From contig NZ_CAKVAM010000001.1 of NCBI RefSeq assembly GCF_934725225.1, forward strand, positions 248,001 through 312,000: a stretch of DNA of 64,000 nt, written 5' to 3'. This document shows, piece after piece, positions 42,606 through 51,055 of this stretch. The notes under the pieces were generated by a model. The model ran no database searches and had not been told where the DNA came from. It worked only from the letters and a program-made list of their open reading frames with translations. The stretch comes from an uncultured Treponema sp. GTDB lineage: Bacteria; Spirochaetota; Spirochaetia; Treponematales; Treponemataceae. Both the position numbers and the translations under genes were made by a program. Each line of letters starts with the position of its first letter. The stretch's first letter is position 1.

Positions 42606-43637
42606 ATGAAGAAAAATAAATTCAAGGACATTCTTCAAAAGGCAAGAGTTCAATTTAACGGCCGGCTTGACGATTTAAGGGACGGCGGAAAAACTGTTGT
42701 AATAACAATTCTTCTTGCTTTTGTTATAATGGCGGCTTCCTGCCTTGCTGTTTTTTTTATGGCGGTTCAGGGCGCGGAAAAAGTTCTTGTGCCGGATGTT
42801 ACAGGAAAAAGCCTTACAGACGCGCTTTTGGAACTTCAGGCGAAAGAGCTTTACCCAAAAATTCTTCTTAAATATTCAGAGCTTCCGGGCGACAAAGGAA
42901 CTATTCTGGAGCAGAATCCAGTTTCCGGGGCGATTGTAAAAGCCTACCGCAGAGTGAATTTGACTGTGAGCCGCGGAATTCCAATTGATTATATAGAAGA
43001 TTATTCTGGAAAAAATGTTGACGAAGTTTTGAATACTTTGGAGCTTTTGTTCAGCGGAGACGATTCTCTTGTGCAGCTTCCGCCTCCAGTTTACCAAAAA
43101 AGCGAGCTTCCAGCCGGAACAATTCTTGCGCAATATCCAGAAGCCGGAACTCCAGTTTCAGAAAAAATCAAGCTTCAGTTTGTTGTAAGCAGCGGAACAG
43201 AAATTCCAAAAACAGAAGTTCCCAACATTGAAGGACTTTCTATAAAGCAGCTTCTTTCAAAACTTGGCGAATATAAAGTTGTTTTTGACTTTGAAGTTGA
43301 AGAAGATTCAAAAAGCCCTGCGGACGGAATTATTTCTGATGAAGAAAAGCCTTCAAGTCAGGTTGAACTTTTTTCAAGGGTAAAAGCCACGTTGAAAGTT
43401 TTGCCAGCATCTGAAAAAGCAAAAAACGCGCAGGGCATTTTTTCCGCGGAGCTTCCAGAGTATCCATATCCTGTTCCTGTAAAACTTGATTCCCAGGATC
43501 AGAACGGAAAGCTTGTTACTCTTGCTGAATTCTGTCATCCGGGAAAACATTTTACAGTTCCTTATGATGTAAAGAAAAACACAACGCTGATTTTGTATGT
43601 TCTTGATGAAGAATACGCGAAGGTTGTTGTGGAATAA
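42606..43637 (+). CDS. Membrane-anchored PASTA-domain protein without a kinase domain
   Basis: 343 residues from the ATG at 42606; the ATG at 42603 is only three bases from the GGAG site (42596-42599). A short basic cytoplasmic part is followed by one membrane helix (about 32-55, VVITILLAFVIMAASCLAV) and three PASTA repeats (about 63-130, 131-205, 206-268; VLVPDVTGKSLTDALLEL, IEDYSGKNVDEVLNTL, PKTEVPNIEGLSIKQLLSKL). PASTA repeats bind peptidoglycan, usually on Ser/Thr kinases or PBPs; neither catalytic domain is here. The C-terminal 70 residues are unassigned. Confidence 0.85.
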   Translation: MKKNKFKDILQKARVQFNGRLDDLRDGGKTVVITILLAFVIMAASCLAVFFMAVQGAEKVLVPDVTGKSLTDALLELQAKELYPKILLKYSELPGDKGTILEQNPVSGAIVKAYRRVNLTVSRGIPIDYIEDYSGKNVDEVLNTLELLFSGDDSLVQLPPPVYQKSELPAGTILAQYPEAGTPVSEKIKLQFVVSSGTEIPKTEVPNIEGLSIKQLLSKLGEYKVVFDFEVEEDSKSPADGIISDEEKPSSQVELFSRVKATLKVLPASEKAKNAQGIFSAELPEYPYPVPVKLDSQDQNGKLVTLAEFCHPGKHFTVPYDVKKNTTLILYVLDEEYAKVVVE

Positions 43638-43685
43638 AATTTTTTTGCGTTTCTGTGTCTTTGTTTTTTTCACAAAAATTCGGTC

Positions 43686-43794
43686 AAAACTCTCTGAGGT
43701 TTCACTCAAAAGTCAGTGAGTTTTCGTTTAAAAGTTACTGACTTTTCACCCAAAAGTTACTGAGTTTTGACCAAAACCTCACTGACTTTTGACT
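43686..43794. repeat. Five tandem 22-bp quasi-palindromic repeats
   Basis: Units start at 43686, 43708, 43730, 43752 and 43773 (22, 22, 22 and 21 bp apart). Consensus AAAAGTYACTGASTTTT is nearly self-complementary. Two helical turns between units would place bound proteins on one face of the DNA. No open frame spans them. Confidence 0.8.
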
Positions 43795-43826
43795 TGTTTC
43801 CTAAAAAAATATGAAATTTCTGTAAA

Positions 43827-43877
43827 AAAAAAGCGCGCCGCCAAAAATTATCTTTAACTTTTGGGACGCACTTTTTT
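43827..43877. terminator. Probable two-way terminator between PASTA gene and ackA
   Basis: A-run, then GCGCGCCGCCAAAA, a short AT-rich loop, TTTTGGGACGCAC and a T-run: an imperfect long stem with A/T flanks on both strands, suiting two convergent genes. Confidence 0.5.
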
Positions 43878-43901
43878 ATGCTTGCAGCTTTTTTTTCAGC
43901 C

Positions 43902-45248
43902 TTATTTCTTTGGAGGACGCGCGATTACTTTTGCAATGTTCGGGCGTTTTACAAGATCGCCTTTAAGTCCTTCCTCACGCGCTTTGTTTACATAGTCCGG
44001 CGACTGGAAGCTGTAAGTGAAGTTTGTGTGAACGTCATAAGTTCCTTGCATAAGGGCGAATGCGTCTTCTGTCATAACAAGCTCTTCGTCTGTTGGAATT
44101 ACAAAAATCTTTGTCTTGCTGTCATCTGCGGAAATGCAAGTTTCGGCGTTTCCTGTGAATGACCATTCATTTTTCTGTGCGTCGATTTTGATTCCGTAGT
44201 TTTCAAGTCCGCTCAAGGATTTTCCGCGTGTGATAGGTCCGCGCTCTCCAACTCCGGCGGTAAATACTATTGCGTCAACGTGTCCAAGCTCAGCCATGTA
44301 TGCGCCTACGTATTTTTTTATGCGCAAAGCTTCCATTTCGATGCAAAGCTGGCAGAGTTTGTCTCCGTTTGCTGCGGCGATTTCAATGTCGCGGCGGTCT
44401 GAATATTTTTCTGTGATTCCAAGACAGCCTGATTTTTTGTTCAGGGCTTTGTCCATTTCGTCTGCGGACATTCCTGTTTTGCGCATGATGTAGAATGGAA
44501 GAGCCGGGTCAACGTCTCCGCTTCTTGTTCCCATTACAAGACCTTCAAGCGGTGTGATTCCCATTGAAGTGTCGTAGCACTGTCCGTTTTTTACGGCGCA
44601 CATAGAAGAACCGTTTCCAATGTGGCAGATTATAAGGTTTGTGTCCTTTGGCTCTTTTCCGAGAAGAACTGAGGCTCTTTTTGCAGTGTAAAGGAAAGAT
44701 GTTCCGTGGAAACCGTAGCGGCGCGCGGCATACTTTGTGTACCATTCGCGTGGAACTGCATACATGAAAGTTTCTTCTGGCATTGTCTGATGCCATGCTG
44801 TGTCCATTACAGCGCAATGCGGAACATTCGGCATTACTTTTTGCGCGGCTTCAATTCCCATTATGTTTGCCGGCATGTGCAAAGGTCCAAGGTCAACAAC
44901 TGAACGGAATGTTTCAAGAACTTCTGGAGTTATAAGAACAGACTTTGTGAATTTGTCTCCGCCGTGAAGCACTCTGTGTCCTACAGCTTTTATTACAGAC
45001 ATATCAGGGATAACGCCGATTTCCTTGTCTGTGATTGTATTCAAAATAAGCTCGATTGCTTCCTTGTGCGTAGGGCAGGCGCTTTTGATTTCTGTCTTGT
45101 TTCCTTTTGCCTTGTGTGTGATACATGAGCCTTCGATTCCAATGCGCTCAACTACACCGTTTGCCAGAACTTCCTTGTTGTCCCAGTCATAAACTTGGTA
45201 CTTTGCGGAAGAAGATCCGCAGTTCAATGTAAGAATTACCATAGCCAT
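43902..45248 (-). CDS. ackA: Acetate kinase
   Basis: 448 residues, slightly longer than the usual 400. Interconverts acetyl phosphate plus ADP and acetate plus ATP. LTLNCGSSSAKYQVYD at the start, GHRVLHGGDKF, CHIGNGSSMCAVKNG and FTAGVGERGP are the family blocks. AGAGG lies seven bases before the ATG. A TTGAAT-17-TATAAT promoter lies upstream. No pta gene is adjacent. Confidence 0.96.
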   Translation of the reverse strand: MAMVILTLNCGSSSAKYQVYDWDNKEVLANGVVERIGIEGSCITHKAKGNKTEIKSACPTHKEAIELILNTITDKEIGVIPDMSVIKAVGHRVLHGGDKFTKSVLITPEVLETFRSVVDLGPLHMPANIMGIEAAQKVMPNVPHCAVMDTAWHQTMPEETFMYAVPREWYTKYAARRYGFHGTSFLYTAKRASVLLGKEPKDTNLIICHIGNGSSMCAVKNGQCYDTSMGITPLEGLVMGTRSGDVDPALPFYIMRKTGMSADEMDKALNKKSGCLGITEKYSDRRDIEIAAANGDKLCQLCIEMEALRIKKYVGAYMAELGHVDAIVFTAGVGERGPITRGKSLSGLENYGIKIDAQKNEWSFTGNAETCISADDSKTKIFVIPTDEELVMTEDAFALMQGTYDVHTNFTYSFQSPDYVNKAREEGLKGDLVKRPNIAKVIARPPKK

Positions 45249-45280
45249 AAAATGCCTCTAAATAAAAATAATACCGAATC

Positions 45281-45309
45281 ATTATATTAATATAGAAAAA
45301 AAAATTCAA
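45281..45309 (-). promoter_or_regulatory. Promoter of ackA
   Basis: Minus strand TTGAAT (45304-45309), 17 bp, TATAAT (45281-45286). Leader about 25 nt with AGAGG. Confidence 0.7.
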
Positions 45310-45330
45310 CTTTGAAAAACTTACGCGCAA

Positions 45331-45359
45331 TAGCATTTGGTTTGGCTTTGCGTTATAAT
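45331..45359 (+). promoter_or_regulatory. Promoter of the M29 aminopeptidase gene
   Basis: TAGCAT (45331-45336), 17 bp, TATAAT (45354-45359), with GGGAGG before the ATG at 45391. Confidence 0.6.
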
Positions 45360-45390
45360 TTTGAACGTTTAGAGTTTTACGGGAGGAAAA

Positions 45391-46494
45391 ATGAATTTGT
45401 TTGGAAAAAAAGAAAAGACTCCGGCGCAGACTGTTATAGAAGATGTCTGCAAAGTAAAAAAAGGCGAAAAAGTTTTAGTAATTGCGAATCCTGAAACAAG
45501 CGTTATTGCGCAGAATCTGTTTACCGCTGCCCTTGCTTCTGGCGCAAAACCGACGCTTATTTATCAGACTAAAAAAACTTCCGCGGATTTTGCAGAAGAA
45601 ACTGTTGTGGGCGCAATAAAGTCTGAGCCGGATGTAATTTTTTCAATTTCGGAAATAAAGCTTGGAAAAGATGAAAAGGCGATTGCTTCTCCTTATAAAG
45701 CCGCGGACGGAAAACTTTACGACAACACTTTTGACTGGCTGCTTTCTGAAAAAAAATCAATCCGCGCGGTATGGACTCCGGGGCTTACAGAAGATATGTT
45801 CAACAGAACTGTGAACATTGACTACAAGCTGCTTGGCGAACGCTGCAAAAAACTTTGCGAAAAATACGAAAATGCAGTTTCTGTTCATGTTACATCTCCT
45901 GGCGGAACGGACATTGTTGTTGGACTAAAAGGACGAAAAGGCATGGTTGATGACGGAGATTTCAGCAAGCCTGGAAGCGGCGGAAACATTCCTGCTGGCG
46001 AAACTTTTATAAGTCCTGTTGTCGGAACTTGCGAGGGAACTATTATCTTTGACGGAAGCATGACATTCAGCGACGGAGATTCAATTTTAAAGACTCCGAT
46101 TTGCGTCAAAGTTGAAAAGGGCTTTGTTTCAGAAGTTGCTGGCGGAGAAGAGGCGAAACGGCTTTTAAAGGATATTCAGCAGGCAGAAAAAGACGCAGTT
46201 TCCATGGAAAATTTAGGAAAGCTTCCGAAAGGTCAAGGCGAAATTTATGCGAAAAACGCAAGAAACATCGGGGAGCTTGGAATTGGCTTGAATCCTGCTG
46301 CTGGAATTACCGGAAATATGCTTGAAGACGAAAAGGCTTTTAGAACCTGCCACTTTGCAATCGGGGAAAATTATGATGGAGATGCTCCTTCTTTGATTCA
46401 CTTTGACGGAGTTGTAAAAGAACCTACTATTATAATCAAGTATGAGGACGAAACAGAATTTGCAGTCCTCAAAAATGGAGAACTGCAAATTTAA
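45391..46494 (+). CDS. M29-type aminopeptidase
   Basis: 367 residues, cytoplasmic. Layout and motifs follow the thermophilic aminopeptidase (M29) family: VKKGEKVLVIANPE, GGNIPAGETFISPV (metal-binding Glu), IGELGIGLNPAAG and CHFAIGENYDG (metal-binding His). Members are metal-dependent exo-peptidases. GGGAGG lies upstream of the ATG. Ends six bases before the stop of the convergent ATPase gene. Confidence 0.8.
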   Translation: MNLFGKKEKTPAQTVIEDVCKVKKGEKVLVIANPETSVIAQNLFTAALASGAKPTLIYQTKKTSADFAEETVVGAIKSEPDVIFSISEIKLGKDEKAIASPYKAADGKLYDNTFDWLLSEKKSIRAVWTPGLTEDMFNRTVNIDYKLLGERCKKLCEKYENAVSVHVTSPGGTDIVVGLKGRKGMVDDGDFSKPGSGGNIPAGETFISPVVGTCEGTIIFDGSMTFSDGDSILKTPICVKVEKGFVSEVAGGEEAKRLLKDIQQAEKDAVSMENLGKLPKGQGEIYAKNARNIGELGIGLNPAAGITGNMLEDEKAFRTCHFAIGENYDGDAPSLIHFDGVVKEPTIIIKYEDETEFAVLKNGELQI

Positions 46495-46499
46495 GTCTT

Positions 46500-47342
46500 T
46501 TATTTTGTCTTTGGAGACATGGCTTCGGATTGCTGCGAAAGGAATTCTCTTGTCATGTCTTCGTTGTGCTTGAGCATTGCCGCAGGAATTCCGTAGGCTT
46601 TTTCAAGATCGTCGTTTGTCATAACTTCTTCTGGAGTTCCGTAAGACATATCTTTGTTCGGATAAATCAAAAGGACTTTTTCTGCGTATTTGCGCGAAAG
46701 GTCAAGCTCGTGCATGGAAATAAACATTGGAGTTTTTGTTGCTTCAGAATATTCACGCAGGTATTCAAGGGCGGAATTCTTCTGGCGGTCTTCCATTGCA
46801 AAAAGAGGCTCATCCATGAAAATTCCTGTGCTTCCATAAAGCAGGCTGAATGCCAAAAGGACACGCTGGTTTTCTCCTTTGCTGATTTCTGTAAGCCCAT
46901 GATTCATAACGGAAGAAAGTTCAAACTTGTCCACAACTTCGCTGAACAAATCTTCTGTTTTAATTCCTTTTGCATTTGCCTTGAGTTCCCCGTTTTTATA
47001 AACAAAAGAAAGCAGATTTTCAACTTTCTCGTTGCTTTCAAATTCCATGTTCTGATAAATTACAGAAGCCAGAAGGTTGCGCTTTTCTTCATCAAGGCTT
47101 GCAATGTCCTGCCCTAAAAGCTTTACTTTTCCCTGCGAAGGAATGAGCCTTCCGCTTGCAAGAAGCATAAGAGTTGATTTTCCGCAGCCGTTCGGTCCGA
47201 TTATGCTTGTAAATGCTCCAGGAAATCCTCCTGAAAAATTTTCAAAAACTGGTGAAGGAACAATTTGTTTTCCGTTTTCGTCAAGGTCGCCTTCAACTGG
47301 CGGATATGAAAAAGAAACGTTTTCAAAGTCAATAAAATTCAT
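46500..47342 (-). CDS. Orphan ABC-type ATPase with unusual signature motif
   Basis: 280 residues. Walker A GPNGCGKSTL, a Q-loop in VIYQNMEFE, Walker B GIFMDEPLFAMED and the H-loop SMHELDLS are good, but the signature reads EISKGENQR instead of LSGGQ. It is closest in overall plan to FecE-like import ATPases; an N-terminal insertion (about 15-30, PVEGDLDENGKQ) is unusual. No permease or binding protein is adjacent. The TAACCT -10 box lies six bases before the ATG, so the mRNA should be leaderless. Confidence 0.8.
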   Translation of the reverse strand: MNFIDFENVSFSYPPVEGDLDENGKQIVPSPVFENFSGGFPGAFTSIIGPNGCGKSTLMLLASGRLIPSQGKVKLLGQDIASLDEEKRNLLASVIYQNMEFESNEKVENLLSFVYKNGELKANAKGIKTEDLFSEVVDKFELSSVMNHGLTEISKGENQRVLLAFSLLYGSTGIFMDEPLFAMEDRQKNSALEYLREYSEATKTPMFISMHELDLSRKYAEKVLLIYPNKDMSYGTPEEVMTNDDLEKAYGIPAAMLKHNEDMTREFLSQQSEAMSPKTK

Positions 47343-47348
47343 GTGTCT

Positions 47349-47377
47349 AGGTTATTGCAATTTTGAAGAAAATGCAA
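47349..47377 (-). promoter_or_regulatory. Promoter of the orphan ATPase gene (leaderless type)
   Basis: Minus strand TTGCAT (47372-47377), 17 bp, TAACCT (47349-47354), six bases to the ATG. Confidence 0.5.
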
Positions 47378-47399
47378 TGTAGAAATTTATCTATGACTG

Positions 47400-47408
47400 T
47401 GCTAGAAT
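47400..47408 (+). promoter_or_regulatory. Extended -10 of the GH95-like gene (leaderless type)
   Basis: TGC-TAGAAT ends seven bases before the ATG at 47416. The -35 region (TAGAAA at 47380) is weak, consistent with an extended -10 promoter. Confidence 0.5.
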
Positions 47409-47415
47409 CTTTTGC

Positions 47416-49482
47416 ATGAAATCTATTTGGTATAAAAATCCTGCTGAAAATTTTGGCGAAGCAATTTCTGTTGGAAACGGAAGAATCGGAGCGACTGTTT
47501 TTGGCGGAACAGGACACGAAAAAATATATTTAAATGAAGAATCTGTATGGTCTTGCCGCTATTCAGATAGAAATAATAAAAATGCAAAGGATTCTGTAAA
47601 CGGAATAAGAGCTTTGCTTAATCAAGGGCGCGAGCTTGAAGCTCAGGAACAAGTCTTTGAATGTTTTTCCGGCTCTCCAGTTTCGCAGGCTTCTTATAAA
47701 AGCGCAGGAATTGTTTCAATTGATTTTTATGACGCGGAACATCAGGGGCTTTTAGGACCGAATTCCAGCGACAAGGGAACTTTTACTTCCTACGATTCTT
47801 ACAGACGCGAGCTTGATTTTAAAAGCGGAATTTGCTCTTCAAGTTTTTCTCTTGAGTCTGCCGTACCAAGCACAGTGGATCTTTCAAACGGAACAAACGG
47901 AAGCTATGTAACTTTTACGCGCGAATGTTTTGCTTCCGCTTCGTCCGATGTTTTGGTTTATCACATTTCAGCTTCAATGCCAAAAAGCATTTTTCTTAGG
48001 CTCAAGATTGAAGGCGAAACTTTTCCGAAGAAATACAATCTTACAGAAGATACTGTTGTAGCTTTGTGCGATTCCGGCATTCCTTTTGCGGTGATGGTTA
48101 CGGCTGTTGCTTCCGGCGGAACGGTTTTTACTCACGGAGATAATCTGATTGTAGAAAAAGCTGACGATGTTACGCTTTACATTGACGTTGAAAGCGCGTA
48201 CAGAAAAAGACGTTTTAGAAGAAAAGGCGGAAACAATTTTAGAAATCCGATGATTTTTGCGTCAAAATGCGCGGACATTGCACTGAAAAAAATCTGCTTT
48301 GCTTCCGGCACTTCCTACGAAAATTTAAAGACTGACCATGCTTTGGAATTTTCCGCTTGGAATCAGCGTTCGCTTCTTTCTTTGGAAGGTCTTGAAACTG
48401 ACGGAAAATCAGTTGATGAGATTTGCCAAGACAAGAAAGCCGCAAAATTCCTTGAGTGGATTTATTCAAAGTACAAGCTAATTTCAAGCTGCAAGGAACA
48501 GGCAACGCTTCCTTCTGTGGCAAACGGAATTTGGACAGACAAAAAATCCGCAGGAAATTTCAGTTTGCAGGACAAAAGTTTTTACAGATACAGCTCGGGA
48601 ATTCTTGGACTTGAAAAAATAAATTTGCCTTTGTTCAAACTTGCAAAAAGAATTTACAAGCGCGGAAAGACAACTGCAAAAAAAATGTACGGCTGCCCGG
48701 GCTTTGTTGTGCACAATTCAACTGACATTTGGGGCGACTCTGTTCCATGCGGCATTGATTTTAGAACTTCGTATTCGCCTCTTGGTGCCTGCGCAATTGC
48801 AAAAGCCGCATTGAATTACTACGAATATTCGCTTGACCGAAAATTTTTAAAGCGGCATTTTTATCTTTTTAAGAAAGCCTGTGATTTTTTTGCGGAATAT
48901 CTTGTTCCTGTTGAAGATAAAAAATTCCTTTCACTTAGTCCTGCTTTTACAAATGGATACGAAACAAGAAGCGGCTCTATTGCATATATTGCTTTGGAAA
49001 ATGTTTCTGAAAACAAAATTGTAAAGGAACTTTTTGAAAACACATTAGCGGCAATGAAATATCTTGGATTTAAAAATTCAGAAAAGCTTTTTATAAAGTA
49101 TAGTTCGATTATGCAGAAAATAAAATGCGCGGAAGAAGAAAGTTCTGCGGAAAATACAGCAAGTACTTTTGACAGTTTCCTTTTGGATTCTGCGGATTCA
49201 ATTATTTCAAGCAAAATTAAAAACGGCCGCGTAGAAATTTCTTTGCTTTCAAATTTGCCGGCTGAATGGCAGAGCGGTTCGCTTACAAAAGTTTGTTTAA
49301 AAGGAAATATTCTTGCGGACATAAAATGGCGCGACGGAAAATTTGAAGATGCCCGACTTTATACTGAGCAAGGAACTGTCTTTATGAAGGAACTGACTAT
49401 TTGCTACGGCGGAAAAAAATACAGCTCGCAGCTTTCAGACGGTTCGCTTGATATAAGAAACGTTTTGCCAACGACTGTATAA
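47416..49482 (+). CDS. GH95-like glycoside hydrolase (alpha-fucosidase family)
   Basis: 688 residues, somewhat shorter than typical GH95 enzymes (about 750 or more), without a signal peptide. The N-terminus (WYKNPAENFGEAISVGNG then RIGATVFGG and IYLNEESVWS) is the family opening; the catalytic (alpha/alpha)6 part is seen around FVVHNSTDIWGDS and the SYSPLGACAIAKAALNYYEY helix. Catalytic residues could not be aligned with certainty and the middle region is divergent, so activity on alpha-fucosides or galactosides is unproven. Probably leaderless. Confidence 0.6.
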   Translation: MKSIWYKNPAENFGEAISVGNGRIGATVFGGTGHEKIYLNEESVWSCRYSDRNNKNAKDSVNGIRALLNQGRELEAQEQVFECFSGSPVSQASYKSAGIVSIDFYDAEHQGLLGPNSSDKGTFTSYDSYRRELDFKSGICSSSFSLESAVPSTVDLSNGTNGSYVTFTRECFASASSDVLVYHISASMPKSIFLRLKIEGETFPKKYNLTEDTVVALCDSGIPFAVMVTAVASGGTVFTHGDNLIVEKADDVTLYIDVESAYRKRRFRRKGGNNFRNPMIFASKCADIALKKICFASGTSYENLKTDHALEFSAWNQRSLLSLEGLETDGKSVDEICQDKKAAKFLEWIYSKYKLISSCKEQATLPSVANGIWTDKKSAGNFSLQDKSFYRYSSGILGLEKINLPLFKLAKRIYKRGKTTAKKMYGCPGFVVHNSTDIWGDSVPCGIDFRTSYSPLGACAIAKAALNYYEYSLDRKFLKRHFYLFKKACDFFAEYLVPVEDKKFLSLSPAFTNGYETRSGSIAYIALENVSENKIVKELFENTLAAMKYLGFKNSEKLFIKYSSIMQKIKCAEEESSAENTASTFDSFLLDSADSIISSKIKNGRVEISLLSNLPAEWQSGSLTKVCLKGNILADIKWRDGKFEDARLYTEQGTVFMKELTICYGGKKYSSQLSDGSLDIRNVLPTTV

Positions 49483-49487
49483 TCTAT

Positions 49488-49516
49488 TTGCATAAAGTTT
49501 CCCCTTGTGATATGAT
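49488..49516 (+). promoter_or_regulatory. Promoter of pyrBI
   Basis: TTGCAT (49488-49493), 17 bp, TATGAT (49511-49516). Short leader with AGGGGG before the ATG; no room for an attenuator. Confidence 0.65.
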
Positions 49517-49539
49517 AGCGAAAATTTCAGGGGGCTTGA

Positions 49540-50463
49540 ATGTTAAAAGGAAGACATCTTATTGAACCGGCGGATTTGACCGTCAGTGAAATTGATGAAA
49601 TATGTTCTTTGGCAGAACAGATGATTGTAGATCCGGCTTCTTTTCAGGATGTGTGTCGCGGGAAAATTCTTGCGACACTTTTTTTTGAGCCGAGCACAAG
49701 AACTAGGCTTTCATTTGAAGCTGCGATGCTTCATTTAGGCGGAACTGTCGAAGGCTTTGCTGATGCGAGCTACACTTCTTCTACAAAAGGCGAAACTTTG
49801 GCGGACACAATAAGAGTTGTAAGTTCCTATGTTGATGTTATTGCGATGCGTTCTCCAAAAGAAGGCGCGGCATTGCTTGCCTCAAGATACAGCCCTGTTC
49901 CTATAATAAATGCGGGCGACGGCGGACATTCACATCCAACGCAGACTCTTACAGACCTTGTTACAATCCGTGCGCTTCAAGGCGGATTTGAAGGACACAC
50001 AATTGGCTTTTGCGGCGATTTAAAATTCGGAAGGACAGTTCATTCTCTTACACAGGCAATGAGCCGCTACAAAAATAACAAGTTTGTTTTTATCAGCCCG
50101 GAAGAATTGAAAGTTCCTTCTTACATAACAGAAGATTTGCTTAAGCCTGCCGGAATAGAATTCGAAACTGCTGAACGTCTGGAAGATGTAATCGGCGAGC
50201 TTGATATTCTTTACATGACTCGTGTTCAAAAAGAAAGATTTTTCAATGAGCAGGATTATATCCGCCTTAAAGACAGCTATATTCTGAACAAAGAAAAAAT
50301 GAAGCTTGCAAAGCAGGACATGATTGTTCTTCATCCGCTTCCTCGTGTAAATGAAATTGCTCCAGAAGTAGATGACGATCCGCGTGCCGCATATTTTAAG
50401 CAAGTAAAATACGGAATGTTTGCACGCATGGCGCTTATCGCAAAACTTACAGGAGCACTCTGA
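49540..50463 (+). CDS. pyrB: Aspartate carbamoyltransferase, catalytic chain
   Basis: 307 residues. The carbamoyl-phosphate site FFEPSTRTRLSFEAAM near residue 50 and HPTQTLTDL and LHPLPRVNEI blocks are standard. First committed step of pyrimidine synthesis. CAGGGGG precedes the ATG. The stop shares a base with the pyrI start, coupling the two subunits. Confidence 0.97.
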   Translation: MLKGRHLIEPADLTVSEIDEICSLAEQMIVDPASFQDVCRGKILATLFFEPSTRTRLSFEAAMLHLGGTVEGFADASYTSSTKGETLADTIRVVSSYVDVIAMRSPKEGAALLASRYSPVPIINAGDGGHSHPTQTLTDLVTIRALQGGFEGHTIGFCGDLKFGRTVHSLTQAMSRYKNNKFVFISPEELKVPSYITEDLLKPAGIEFETAERLEDVIGELDILYMTRVQKERFFNEQDYIRLKDSYILNKEKMKLAKQDMIVLHPLPRVNEIAPEVDDDPRAAYFKQVKYGMFARMALIAKLTGAL

Positions 50464-50900
50464 TGATTAATATCGCTGAAATTAAAAACGGACTTGTAAT
50501 CGATCATATTCAGGCTGGAACTGGCTGGAAAGTTTTCAAATGGCTTGGATTGGACAAAGTAAGTTTTTCAACTGCTCTGATTATGAACGCTTCATCTAAA
50601 AAAACAGGCAAGAAAGACATAATAAAAATCGACAACATTATAAATATCGATTACAGCGTTCTTGGCTTTATAGATTCCAACATAACTGTAAATGTAATTC
50701 AGGATTCAAAGATAACGCGGAAAATAAAAATGGAGCTTCCTGAAAAAATTGAAAATGTAATCGAATGTAAAAATCCGCGCTGCATTACAATTACAGAGCA
50801 TTATGTTCCGCAGGAATTTAAACTCGTCAACAGAGAAAAGAAAGAGTACCGATGCGTTTATTGCGATGCTCTCCATAAGGGAACTCTTTCTGTTGAATGA
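50463..50900 (+). CDS. pyrI: Aspartate carbamoyltransferase, regulatory chain
   Basis: 145 residues. N-terminal allosteric nucleotide-binding domain (IKNGLVIDHIQAGTGWKVFK) and C-terminal zinc domain with CKNPRC and CVYC. Its presence implies feedback control of PyrB by CTP/ATP. pyrE lies elsewhere in this window (12478). Confidence 0.96.
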   Translation: MINIAEIKNGLVIDHIQAGTGWKVFKWLGLDKVSFSTALIMNASSKKTGKKDIIKIDNIINIDYSVLGFIDSNITVNVIQDSKITRKIKMELPEKIENVIECKNPRCITITEHYVPQEFKLVNREKKEYRCVYCDALHKGTLSVE

Positions 50901-50953
50901 TTTTTTGTGCGAACTTTCTTTCGCTGAAACCAATTGATATTCAATAGTTAAAA

Positions 50954-51050
50954 ATGTCATTCCCGTACTTGATACGGGAATTTTTTTGCCACACACAGAT
51001 TGCCGTGTCGTAGCGGGGCAATGACAATTAGAGCAAAACCGGCAATGACA
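50954..51050. repeat. Dispersed palindromic repeat, copy 6
   Basis: TGTCATTCCCGTACTTGATA with GGGAAT complement, then GATTGCCGTGTCGTAGCGGG and CAATGACA. The same family as the 31-34 kb copies, between the convergent ends of pyrI and bioB. Confidence 0.6.
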
Positions 51051-51055
51051 ACTTT

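Noticed and set aside
43686..43794. CRISPR array
   Set aside because: The 22-bp units are contiguous and degenerate; there are no unique spacers and no cas genes nearby.
46530..47117. 195-codon frame opposite the orphan ATPase
   Set aside because: Antisense to clear Walker and H-loop motifs; composition rich in Phe/Cys/His typical of shadow frames.
49494..49539. pyrB leader attenuator
   Set aside because: The leader is under 25 nt and holds no hairpin or T-run.
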